Below are positions 30,101 to 39,600 of a stretch of 64,000 bases of DNA, piece by piece. The notes beneath the pieces are model-generated. The model was not told the origin of the DNA, ran no database searches, and saw only the letters and a program-made list of their open reading frames with translations. Position 1 is the stretch's first letter; the number at the start of each line of letters is the position of its first letter. The position numbers and the translations under genes are program-made. Source of the DNA: Archilochus colubris (lineage: Eukaryota > Chordata > Aves > Apodiformes > Trochilidae); the NCBI GenBank assembly GCA_023079485.1, contig CM041084.1, positions 9,980,609 through 10,044,608 of the forward strand. The letters are read 5' to 3'.

Positions 30101-30286
30101 CACGGGGAAGATCAACACGAAGCTCCTCGCGAACTGCGACACCAAACCCGTCACGTCCACGCTCAGCAGCGGCTGCGGCGGCGGCGGCTCCGGCACCGAG
30201 TCCCCAGCTGCCACCGCCTTCTCCGCGGCTGCGGGATCCGTGGCGGACCCCGCGCCGGTGGACTGCTTATCCGCGGCCCCGCTCAT
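3100..30286 (-). CDS. ESYT2: ESYT2, extended synaptotagmin 2 (spliced, first four coding exons, 3' incomplete)
   Basis: Extended synaptotagmins are ER-anchored tethers at ER-plasma membrane contacts. They carry an N-terminal membrane hairpin, an SMP domain that moves glycerolipids, and C-terminal C2 domains that bind calcium and phosphoinositides. The four exons seen here join in phase 0 and give 207 codons: N-terminal linker, hydrophobic hairpin (about residues 54-86), then the start of the SMP domain with VHFPDTERAEWLNK and MWPFICQFIEKLFRETIEP. These strings closely match remembered vertebrate ESYT2. ESYT1 and ESYT3 are less similar across the same stretch. The remaining SMP sequence and all C2 domains should lie left of base 1. 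The gene is transcribed away from DYNC2I1, as in human 7q36.3. Identity is by recognition of the protein; exon ends come from splice sites and phase. Confidence 0.93.
3177..4709 (-). other. ESYT2 intron 3
   Basis: A 1.5-kb AT-rich intron between the GNQ and PLRI exons. A plus-strand open frame at 3563-4030 (155 codons) has no recognisable domain and is antisense to ESYT2; I treat it as chance. Nothing else was seen. Confidence 0.8.
4710..4844 (-). CDS. ESYT2: ESYT2 coding exon 3: SMP domain start
   Basis: A 135-bp exon encoding residues 137-181, beginning TVKQMWPFICQF and ending FTKIDIGNQ. It includes the conserved SMP entry helix (EKLFRETIEPAVRGAN). The acceptor is GATAG and the donor GTCAGC; both ends are phase 0. 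The human peptide has TVKHMWPF, so this copy has Gln in place of His at one position. SMP domains form lipid-binding tubes that carry glycerolipids between membranes. Confidence 0.95.
4845..5791 (-). other. ESYT2 intron 2
   Basis: A 0.95-kb AT-rich intron with long A and T runs. No repeat family or conserved peptide was recognised. Confidence 0.8.
5792..5833 (-). CDS. ESYT2: ESYT2 coding exon 2: linker into SMP domain
   Basis: A 42-bp exon encoding VHFPDTERAEWLNK (residues 123-136), which continues directly from ...DLPAW of exon 1, as in human ESYT2. It is bounded by a T-rich TTTTTAG acceptor and a GTAAGG donor, phase 0 on both sides. It lies 24 kb downstream of exon 1 in transcript order and is too short to show in an ORF scan. 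Near-identity to the human peptide makes the call firm. Confidence 0.95.
6349..6394. repeat. TA/GTAT microsatellite
   Basis: An imperfect alternating purine-pyrimidine run with ATATATAT, repeated GTAT and CACATATATACATA units, in ESYT2 intron 1. Confidence 0.85.
16990..17086. repeat. unclassified interspersed repeat, copy A
   Basis: From ACATAATGAAGTCCACACTT to about ...AGTACC this sequence is roughly 90% identical by eye to 22337-22432, in the same orientation and 5.3 kb apart. Similarity starts abruptly on the left. Two copies so close in one intron suggest a dispersed repeat fragment or a small segmental duplication; I do not recognise the family. Confidence 0.75.
20869..20914. repeat. 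GA / poly-A / GAAA purine tract
   Basis: A run of AG dinucleotides, then about 15 A, then GAAA units, about 46 bp of pure purine on the plus strand. The ESYT2 pre-mRNA therefore carries a long pyrimidine tract here, but no exon was recognised next to it. Confidence 0.9.
22337..22432. repeat. unclassified interspersed repeat, copy B
   Basis: Partner of the repeat at 16990-17086. The shared core runs through GAAGTCCACACTTGGT and GCAAATAAGCAAATGAGTAC. Differences are mostly single-base, with a one-base length change in the A run. Flanks differ, so the shared unit is about 90-95 bp. Confidence 0.75.
23699..23780 (-). mobile_element. CR1 LINE 3' fragment
   Basis: Carries the signature of the CR1 3' end read on the opposite strand: AGAATAGTTCAGGTTGGAAG, GGACCTCTGGAGGTCATTTG and a decayed continuation. 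A short, old, 5'-truncated copy in ESYT2 intron 1. The far boundary is approximate. Confidence 0.85.
26006..26031. repeat. perfect 10-bp inverted repeat with T6 loop
   Basis: TTTAGGAAGA (26006-26015) and TCTTCCTAAA (26022-26031) are exact reverse complements around six T. It could form a small hairpin; no function is implied. Confidence 0.8.
26571..26598. repeat. perfect 9-bp inverted repeat
   Basis: TAAAGGCCA (26571-26579) pairs exactly with TGGCCTTTA (26590-26598) around a 10-base loop. Probably chance or an old element remnant. Confidence 0.7.
28554..28577. repeat. 24-base poly-A run
   Basis: An uninterrupted run of 24 A in ESYT2 intron 1. It could be a retroposon tail, but the sequence before it was not recognised. 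Confidence 0.9.
29009..29027. repeat. (TAAA)n microsatellite
   Basis: About five TAAA/AAAT units just downstream of ESYT2 exon 1 in transcript order. Confidence 0.85.
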
Positions 30287-31000
30287 GCTACGGCAGCGGC
30301 GGTTCCTACTACTGCTGCCGCTCCTCCCGCTACTGCTGCTCCTCCTTCTCGGGCGCTGGCTGCGAGCGAGCAGGGGGGTAGGGCGGCGGCAGCGCCTCGC
30401 ATCCTGCGCCCAGCCCCGCTCGCCGCGCACCGACACCAGCCGCCGCCCGCTTCCGGGTTCGGGGCGGCCCGGCCCAAACTGCCGCCGTCGCTGCGGGGAG
30501 GGGAGGGTGGTGCGGCGGGGGGCGGGTGGTGCCACTGCGAGGAGGTGCCTCGTCCCTAGCCGCCCCTATTGGCGCCCGGCGCGGCACGCGAACGCCCTCT
30601 CTGCTGTGCCCCCTCCTCCGCCCCCGGCAGCCCGGCGTCCCGTCTCCCCCTCCCATCTGCCCGGCCCGAGCCGGCATTACTCCTCTTTCCTCCCTACCCT
30701 CCAGGCCTGCCATGGGAAGTACGAGTTTGTCCTGCACGCCGGGATCCCGACCTGGAGGAGACCGTCGCCGCCTCTCGCCGAGCTCCCCTCACTGGCTGGG
30801 ATTCCCGCCACCTCGGACACCACGGCTTGGAAGCAGACAGCCCGACCGATCCCCCCTTACCGCCACCGAGGGGCAACGCGCCGAGGGAGGAAGGGGCCGT
30901 GGCAGGGATCCGGGCTCCTGCTGGGTGGCACGAAGCAGAACCAGGTTGCCACGGCGTTAGAGACCGCGAACGTGCCAGTGTGGGCTTCCTCACGGGCAAA
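29420..31000 (-). promoter_or_regulatory. CpG island over ESYT2 exon 1 and promoter
   Basis: The sequence switches from AT-rich to very GC- and CpG-rich around 29.4 kb and returns to AT-rich near 31.0 kb. It spans ESYT2 exon 1, its 5' region and the first 500 bases of intron 1. An inverted CCAAT box (ATTGG, 30568-30572) and GGGGCGGG-type GC boxes (near 30528) lie 240-290 bases upstream of the ATG. No TATA box was seen. The transcription start was not located. Several long GC-rich ORFs here on both strands reflect a lack of stop codons, not genes. Confidence 0.85.
29921..30286 (-). CDS. ESYT2: ESYT2 coding exon 1: start codon, membrane hairpin
   Basis: This exon encodes residues 1-122. The chosen start, MSGAAD, has A at -3 and matches the MSG start of the shorter human ESYT2 isoform. 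Residues 1-45 are a low-complexity Ala/Pro-rich linker. Residues 54-86 form two adjoining hydrophobic segments (SFVLIFPVYVLGYLGL and SFSWVLIALCGLFWI), the hairpin that inserts into the ER membrane. A basic patch (RRHRGGK) and the conserved LGRALAFLEDEEEAVRL follow. The exon ends after ADLPAW at a strong GTGAGT donor (29920 downward), phase 0. The frame stays open upstream to a GTG near 30535 but contains no upstream ATG, so MSG is preferred. The exon sits inside a CpG island. Confidence 0.95.
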
Positions 31001-34000
31001 CCGCACCATTTCCTCACTGTCTTCAGTCATGAGTAGGGTTGTAGGGTTACCTATTACACCCTTCAGTTACACCCTTCGTGGGTTTTTTTGTTCTCCACTG
31101 AGGGATATTATGAACTGATCGACTGATCTGTGGCTCAGAGGAACCAGAGGTCCGTCGCTCCGCTCCTTTATTACAACAGGTGATCGCGAAGATTTGCTCA
31201 CGCATCCTCAGTTAAAGTTGGCTCTTCTGTCATCTTAATACGAACCAAGGGTGGCACCCACACTATTACCCCAAACTCTGATCTGTGAAATTATGCAAAC
31301 TGATATTCTACAGGCTTGTGTCCTGTACCCTTTTATCACAGAAACACCTGGTTCTCACATCATTCCTGCTGCCATTCCTTTATTTTTGCAATATTTTTTA
31401 TGTACCCACCAGTTTCACACGGAGCAGCTGTTGCTTGTCCTTAGCTGTGTGCTAATCAGTTTGCTGGTATGCGCTTGCTGATTAAACTCAGCGTTTACCA
31501 GGAGGCTTTCGTCCTTTGGCTTTAAATAGCCAACCTTTCACTTAGTGGGAAAGAGGGTCCTTTCTCCTCTCTTCAGCTGCCAGTGATCACAAAATCTGTA
31601 GGGCATTAAGAAGCTTAAGTGTTTGCAGGCAGGGAAGAGGGGAGAATGAAGTTAGCCAATAGCTTGAGAAGTTACGAAAACACAAATGGACAAATAGAGA
31701 AGCTGCATAAACTTCATTTCTTTAAGAAGTGAAAGCAACTTCAGTCTCAATTATTCAGAGAAATGGAAATTCAGAAAGGTGATGGCACAAAAGGAAAAGT
31801 TCTTTGCTCACTGCTGCACAGCAGAATTGGAAAGAAGAATCTGTGTATTGATGACTGAATGTGGTGTTCTGTTGTATCATCTTTCCCAGTTCTCTCCATG
31901 TCTGCAATCAGACACCAGGGACCACATATGGAGAAACAATTTCTGGCCAGAAACTCATTTTTGATCTGGTGTGTTCTCCACCTGTATAATAAGCTTAAGC
32001 AGGATGACAATAAAAAAAATCAAATTATATTAAAAAGAAGTAACAAAATCAAGGTTTTACAACTATATGGTAATCTAAGCTTTGAAATGACAATATATTT
32101 TCTGTCTTGTAGAGAACACAAACACCTACAAGCTGTAACAGAGAGAGTACTGAAGGGCAGCATGGGATCTTGCAGCTTGTTACCTTGAACTGGGGGTATT
32201 AGATATGGCTGTGTGACCCCTTTGTATGCCAGTAGTATCAAACTAGAGTAAATGTGAGTGATTTTTTTGCATTTATTATATTCCTCTTCTAATTTTTTGG
32301 TTGCTTATATAGAACCTACTCCTGAGTTTCAGTAACACCTAGTAAAAACAATCATATTGTACCTTTGCAGCCTCCATTATAATCAATATTATTAATATTT
32401 CCTCATTTTTTTCAAGCCCTTTGTTCACAGTCTTGGATTCCATAGCTCCATGTCACTTCCCTATCAGGATTCACAGTATCTGAAGTAAAATACAACTCTA
32501 CCACAAACCAAAATGAAAATTCAAAGCAAACAAAAAAAGTGATTAACATGTTTGCCAACCAACACTACCATATGCTGCATTTTACTCTACTCTCTCCTTT
32601 ATTTCTCAGTGAGTATTCTGCAAATGAGCTGGATATAGAATTTGTAGAGGAGTACTCTGTATAGGCAGTATTATACTGGAGAAGCACATCATGAAAAAAA
32701 CCAACAAAGGCATCTTGTAGAAGCATTTAGAATGGCAAACACATAATGATAGGCCTCGCATTGATACTGGGCAGAGTAATTAATCAGTTGATATGGGAGT
32801 TTGATTGATCAGAATTAAAGATGAGTGATACTGTGCCAATCAAATAGGAAAATGGAAGCAAGATCTTGTAGCATCAGTTTGATAGCATTTATCTGTAACA
32901 TCAATAGAACGTTCTGATAAGGAGGTTACTGCTGACTTCTTTGAACTTCTGTAGATAACTTATTTGGCCTCATGCAGTATTTTGATGAGGAAACTGGGTG
33001 GCATGAAGTTAGCACGCCACTATTATAATAGGGACAAAAGAGTTTTGTTAAAATCAAGATACAAACTCTATTACTAGGGAATAAGTTAGGGTCAATTATA
33101 TGTAACAGTTTTCCATAAAGTTTTCTAGATAAACACGAGTTATTTGTTTATTCTTTTTGCCTGAGAACCTTTGAACTGGTAATGCACTTATTTCCTGCTT
33201 CTTTTTTTTAAAATACTTATGATAGTCTTCAATGCATCAGGAACTCCTGAAGCTACTCAGTTATGGTGCAGAGATCACTCTTGCTTTCCCTTAAGTATGC
33301 TGTAGTGAACTGTGTCAGAATTTAGGTAATATTAATAATTTTCATACCATAGGTCTGTTTCCTTCTAATAATTTTCATAAATGCTTTTTGCTTGCAGTAT
33401 TCCTTTACTCCCATTCTTAGCCATGTGTTTTTTCCCCCTTTTTTGCTTTTTGAAACTCAGTAATCAAAGTAGTCTAAGTAGTGTCAGCCTATGTCTATCC
33501 TTATCTTGCACCACATCCGTTTCCCATGATGCTTTATTTCCAGTAGATACTAACACTATCCTTCAGAATAATAAATATTCTTCAGAAAAAATCATCTGGG
33601 CTTTTGAGGATGAGAACCACAGGCAAAATTAAGTTTAGATGGTGAAAAAGAAAATTTAAGTTTCCCTGACTTCTTTGCATTTGACAGTAAGAAAACATGT
33701 TTTAGAAGCAATTATATTTGTTGCCTCTTGACCATTTTCAGTAAGTTAATCTTCCTGAAAAACAGGATTTGATGCTCTACACCTCATCTTACCCAACAGC
33801 ATTATTTCAATCTGATGCTTCTCTCTACAGGTTTTTAACTATTAAATGGAAGTCTTTATTGAGTAGAAATCTGAGAATGTTTACTCAGGAGGTTTTTTCC
33901 TAAAAAAGAGTGTAATTATTAATGGAAAGGTAATTTACATGAAGTTTCAACGTAGTAAATTCTCATGCAGGATTACTCAATACTTCTGTGTTTCATGTTA

Positions 34001-36180
34001 CCCAACTGTCTCAACCTGCTTCAGATTATTGAGTATGCAGCACATATATTTTCTGCCTGCTGCAAATTTTCTAATATAGAGAGCACAAAGAAAAGTCAGA
34101 AGACTCTGCCATACCTGTTCAGTGCATAGAGCCTTAGGTTTGAAACAAACCAAAATATGTCTGATCCCTGCTCTCAACCAGTCTGGCTTCAGTATCACTG
34201 AATGTGTAAGTTTTACTCTCATGATAAGATCCTCAGATTTTTATTGCTTCTGAAGACAGAAAAAATTTCCACTAAAATCTCTATCTGTAAGTTTTCATGA
34301 TAATAATTTTTTTTTCCTACTGGGATTCTTCCTTCATGCAAAGCCCTCATTTATAAAACTTATTTTTTTAAATAATAAAAATATCTGTTTAAGCATGGTG
34401 GAGGATTGTCATGTTGTCCCTGTGAGGGTTATTTCCAGTAAATTTTTTGGGTATTCCTGTGATCTGTCACTTTCTACAGAGGTGGAAAAAAAAGCAGTAT
34501 CACACCCCAGAATTAGAGGAACATCCAAAGACAAAAAATAGCCTATTATCAGAGAATGAATAAATCTGAGTTATTCTATATTCCTGTTTTTAAGGTAACA
34601 GTGCAGGTGAGGAGTAAGGTATGAGTACCAAGCCAGAGAAGATAAAAGCAAATAGAAGCTAAAATCATATCAAAGTTCCTAGGGCTACCAAAAGCTTTCC
34701 TAACAACACACTTCTCTTTCCAAGAAAAACTAGGGCATCCCTTTATACTATCTAGTAATACAATAGATATGTGCCATTTTATTGCCTATATTCACATGAT
34801 TCTAAACCCCATTGTTATAAAATCCAGCACAACTACTGATGTATTAATCTTTTCCACACTAAATTGGTGATAAACTGTAGTTTCTTTTTACTACATCGTG
34901 GAAACACTTAAACATGCACAAATTTTAGCTACTTTAATCCAAAGGTGTTATTCTAGCTTGTGTTCTCATGCAGCAGTTAAACTTCAGTTTGGGCTGTGTC
35001 TTTAAGGTTTGAAAAGTTATTACCCCCACCTGTAATTCTTCTCTTGCCATAAAGCTGCCAAACTAGTGCACTCCAATGGGAGTAAGAATAACTTACTGGC
35101 AGCCAAAACTTGTGTTTGTTTTTGTTTGGTGACATATATGCATATTCAAGAGTAGATGGTAGAACCAGAATCTGAAGCTGCTTCTTCTGTTTTTTGGTAT
35201 CACTGTCACATTTGCTTGTTTTAGTTAAATTTATTTGCTATATTGTTGTTAAAACCAAAACTCAATTAGAGTACTTGAAGGCAGTTTTCCTTTCAGCCTC
35301 TGGATGTAGGATAGCATTTCTGTGGAGTATCCCTTACTGAGGAGATGCATTGTTCCATCTCACCACTTTGGCCTAAGAGCTATTTGAGTTAATCTAAGAT
35401 GCCTTGTAAGTGCATTTTTATTTATTCAGAGAAGAAAATATAAAATGCTTACAGAGTATTATTGCTTTGTCAAAGACAGTTAAATAATTCATAAGAATGC
35501 TTATAAATAGCTTAGTATCCATAGATGCTTAGAGGATGTAATTTAGCCCTTAAAGGTCACAGTTACAGTGAATGGTGCTTCCTTAATTTACCTTTGCTTT
35601 TCCTGCTACATGATAAAGAAAAAATATTTCATAGTAAACAGAGAGATATTTTACAGTCTTTTAATTTTATTCTGGAAACATCCGTAATAAGCAACTGTAG
35701 CAACCATTTGTCAACTGTTTAAGACCAAGTATAAAGGTTAGTTTTATCTTTGGAGTTAGCCTGACAAAAATGTTCTTCCTTTGCTTTTTTCCCACCTCAG
35801 TAATGTTTTCCACATACATTGATAGTAAGTATTAGCAGTGTTACATATTTGTAATTTTTACTCTTAGAAAGAAAAATTAGGCAACATACTCAGAGGGCCC
35901 TGAGGAATCATCAGGTCTTTTAAATCACACAGGCTGTTAATAGGTGGTAAATACTTGCTGTGAAAATAGCACACACCTTTCCTGCAGGCAAGCATTATTT
36001 ACGTCGTTTCACGTGTTTGGTAAGATGCTCTTTTCTTATCAACATTATCTTTGCTTATCAACATTAACTTTTTTTTTTTCCTCACAGCAATCGCGTATGA
36101 CTTCACAAAAAGTGACCCAGCTGCTATCAGCAGTGGTTTCAGGGCACAGTCGGCCTATGAAGGGTCCAGATGAACAGAAC
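31001..36180. other. intergenic AT-rich DNA between ESYT2 and DYNC2I1
   Basis: About 5 kb without a recognised gene. ORFs are all under about 110 codons with no known family. Two TAGGGTT units and two TTACACCCTTC units lie close together near 31030-31077. A plus-strand acceptor-like site lies at 36086. No RNA gene or repeat family was recognised. Confidence 0.75.
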
Positions 36181-36499
36181 AGGGGTACTTGAGCTGCTGC
36201 TTGTCCCCTCCTGCCCCTCTCCTGCCCCTCTCCTGCCCCCCTCCTGCCCGCTGCCCCGCGGCTCCCAGGCCGCCATCGCCACCAGGGGAAACCCAACCGG
36301 GGAGGAAGAAAACCTTCCGGCAGCCGCTCCTGCCGCTTCTCGGTTACAAAGGCCTGAAGACCATGGCCCGAGGCCATCCTACCGCGCCGCGGAGGAGTGA
36401 GATCCCCCGCGGAACTCCCCCCGCCACGGTCCGGACCCCGCTCCCTTTCCCCCCTCCCTACGCGGCAGCCCCGTCCTCCCGTTCTCTCTGCGGGCCCAG

Positions 36500-36537
36500 C
36501 GCTCATCCATCGCTCATCTATCGCTCATCCGTCGCTC
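36500..36537. repeat. 11-bp tandem repeat
   Basis: Three copies of CGCTCATCYRT (36500, 36511, 36522) and a partial fourth, in the GC-rich region upstream of the DYNC2I1 ATG, possibly in its 5' UTR. Confidence 0.9.
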
Positions 36538-36567
36538 GGCCGATCGGCTGCTTCCCCCTCGCCGCCT

Positions 36568-36581
36568 GTTGCTAGGGGATC
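36568..36581 (+). promoter_or_regulatory. candidate RFX X-box half-site
   Basis: GTTGCTAGGGGATC: the first nine bases equal the left arm and centre of the RFX consensus GTTGCTAGGCAAC, but the right arm is poor. It lies 78-91 bases before the DYNC2I1 ATG. RFX factors drive many ciliary genes from promoter-proximal X-boxes, so a site here is plausible. This is inference. Confidence 0.4.
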
Positions 36582-36658
36582 CCGGGCAGGGCCGCAGCGG
36601 TTTTCTGCCCGCTCCAAGGCGGCCGGCGGCGGAACGCGGCTCCCCGCCCGCCCCGGGC

Positions 36659-36673
36659 ATGGAGGGTGACAAG
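36659..36673 (+). CDS. DYNC2I1: DYNC2I1 coding exon 1
   Basis: Encodes only MEGDK before a GTGAGG donor, phase 0, matching the short human first exon (MEPGK). The ATG has a purine-rich downstream context (GGGCATGGAGG) and lies in the CpG island. The call depends on the join to RRTKEDTW in exon 2. Confidence 0.9.
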
Positions 36674-39600
36674 GTGAGGGGCAGTTGGGAAGCGGTCGGG
36701 GCTCCGGGGAGCCGGACGAGCCTGCTGGGCTCCTGCGGACACGGCGTGAGGGGCCATTCCGCCTCGCCCCCTATCCCCCCTCTCCAGGAGGGCCCTGAGG
36801 AGGTGCCGGGGGCGGTGGCAGCGGGGCCCGGCCCGGCTTCTTGTGCTCAGCTTCCCTTGTCCCTTTACACCTCAGGGCCCTTGAAGCCCGGCCAAGCCAT
36901 CCCCCTCACCCGGCCAAGCCATCCCCCTCACCCGGCCAAGCCATCCCCGCACACGGCCGCGTCTCGGTGCCGCCACTCGTGTCCCTTGGCGCTGAGTAAC
37001 CGGGAGGTCTGTGTGGGGCAGAGGCAGGGAACAGCCCCAGTGTTTGTTCTGCTGGCCCTGATAACCCCCGTGGCACTCCCGGGACAGTTCAAGATTCTTT
37101 GTTTTGTCAGCACGGCGATGAAACTCCCACTCGAGAAGCAGGGCAGTAAGGGAGCCCTTACCCCTCTAGTAAGAAGGATGAGGTCGTGTCAGCCACAGAT
37201 CTTTCTGCAGAAGATCATAGGTGGTTTATGACAATATCCAAACCTCTTAGTGTTTCAGATTGTAGATAAATATATTTAATGATTGATACTCCTGTAACCA
37301 CTAATTGTTGGGTTTGAGTTCTTTAGGAACATATGTGACTTTTGCATGATTTCGTTAAATTATGGGAAGTTTGTAGAGCTCCAAAATAAAAGAAACAAAA
37401 CCACATGGATATGCTAACATAAATTATTGTGTTACGTAATAATTTGAAAAGGCAGAAATATCAACTGTTCTAGTACTGCTGTGTGAAGCTGGATTTTAAA
37501 GCTAATTAATTTGTAGTGATGCTGTATAGAAAATCGAGTAGGAAGTAGAGTGGGTGGGCAGGATATGTGAAGTAGTATGTTAGAACCACTCTAAAAATGT
37601 CCACTTGGGGTATCAGTTCAGTATCTGTGGTAAGTCAAGAACCTCTTTACTGAAAAGGGATCAGTTAGTTAATTGTGATGGAAAGTTAACCTTTGATTTC
37701 AGTTTTAAGTGCATTGCTGTAAGACTGCCAAGGATGTAGAGTGTTGTACTAGCAGCCACACTGAGTGAGAAACCCTCCTTTTGCTGTTTCTGTTCTATCA
37801 AGTCTATTACTTATTTGAGGGCTCTCAGACATGTAGCTTCTATTTGATATGAGAAAGATATGTATATGTAAAAAAAAATAAAGTACTTTTCTCTGGCTTA
37901 AATGCTACAGACATTGTACTGTTTGGGGTTTTTTTTGAGTTTTTTTTGTTTTGATTTGTTTTTTTTAGAATCATAGTTACTTAAACACGTAATATTAAGT
38001 TCTGAGAGCCTCCAATCTTTCTAGGTTGTGAGCGAAGAAACTCTTCTTAATCTCTCTTGAAGAGTTCATCTGAAGTATCAAGGTCTCCTGTTCCTCTAAC
38101 TTCATAGTGCATACTTCTTGTTTAAAGGGCGTGTTCTTGAATGTTGAAACTTTTTGTAGCACTTCTTGAGTTCAGTAAATCTGTCATATTATGTCAGTTG
38201 ATGGGCTTTCCATGCTCTGAGGTGGATAAATGAAGTTAAACCCTAGTGTGGTTTAAATAACTAATCTTAATCTGGATTTAAGTGGGTATATAAGGACTTC
38301 TAAATTAGCAGACAGGTGAGAAACTTCAATAATTCCTTATAAAGTTTCTTATAAATATTTTTTTGTGTGTATACAATGATTCCTTTAGTAACAGAGGGAC
38401 AGTGGTCTCAGAAGTATTAACTTCCTTGAAGCTTTATCGAAGAGCTCTCTGCTTGTTAGACTCCTGCAAGAGTAGAGAGTGCAAAATCATCATGTATAAA
38501 AGCAACATATTCTAGTGGTGGTGGTGGTGAGATGAAAACTGCAGACCTCAGAAGTGTGGCTGATGCCCCTTTTGGGGCACCAGAGAATCATTTCTAAATG
38601 GTTACTGCATGCTTTTTGCCTCAGCTTTGAAATACATCTCAAATTACCTTATCTGGTATTGTCTATTGGTGATGCTGGCTTTAGGCTAATAACACCATTA
38701 GCATTCTTTTTTGTTTGTTTGTTTGTTTGTTTCATGATATGTATCTAAATATTGTCCAGAACCAAAACATAATAATATATTTTAGGGATTTTAAATGCAT
38801 AACTATTTGAGCACACTGTTCTCTTCCCATCTATATCTGTCCTTCCAGCTTACCCTCACACAGTTCTGTAAATTTTTTTAGGGTTCAATAAAATTTCACT
38901 CAAGCATGTGATAAACTTTGATTTTACTTTCTCAGGTGACTGCAGCTGTATATATTTGTTTTATTTTTTTTTTTTTAATGGAAGTAAAGGGCACTTTTCT
39001 GCCTTCTTGATACTTTTGATGGACTTTAGATGAAGTTTAGCAGTCCACTACAGTCTCTTATAAAATCTAAATTTTAAAAAATGAGATTTTTTTTTAAATG
39101 TAGAATAATTTAAAAATTAAAATGTACTACTAAAATGCTAGTTTCTTATAATAAATAAGCAAAATTTGGCCACCATATATTTATTTTTTTCTACCAGTGC
39201 AGCTCATAATTCAAATATTGATGAGTGGTTTTCCTGGTAATTTTAAATAACTTTTACCAAGACTAAATTGTCATGTAATTTTGGATATAACCATCATCTT
39301 TCAGTGACCTGGTTAAAATATTCATTAGATTAGAATTCCTCATTTGCTTTAGTGATGTCAAACAGTATGGTTTCTCTTGGTGTGTTTAGTGGCAGCCAAG
39401 CAGGTAAAGGCAGTAAAGCTGCAACTGAGTATAGGGAATTTAAACATACTTAGCTAGGGATAACTCTAGTGAAAAAATGTCCATGCAAATTCTTATTATT
39501 TTCCTTATATTTTCACTTTTTTCTTTAGTGCTAAATATAAATTTTGTGTATGGTTAATTGCATACCAGTTATGTGTATCATGAAGAATACAGCTAGTAGG

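Larger units (their letters stand above)
36185..37090 (+). promoter_or_regulatory. CpG island and promoter region of DYNC2I1
   Basis: A GC-rich block around DYNC2I1 exon 1. It begins with a C-rich CCTGCCCCTCT-type repeat (about 36205-36255), then an 11-bp tandem repeat (36500-36537), then a GTTGCTAGG element (36568) about 90 bases before the ATG. No TATA box was seen. This is the expected CpG-type promoter of a widely expressed ciliary gene. The transcription start is not determined. Confidence 0.8.

Noticed and set aside
30240..31118. 292-codon plus-strand open frame across the ESYT2 island
   Set aside because: It is antisense to ESYT2 exon 1, lies in CpG-rich DNA where stops are rare, begins with a non-ATG codon and shows no family resemblance.
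36045..36506. 153-codon minus-strand frame at the DYNC2I1 island
   Set aside because: GC-rich low-complexity translation with no recognised domain, antisense to the promoter region. Kept only as context for the acceptor-like site.
37960..38140. Possible further CR1 fragment (AGAATCATAGTTACTT and following)
   Set aside because: Only the first few bases resemble the CR1 terminus; the remainder is too diverged to support.
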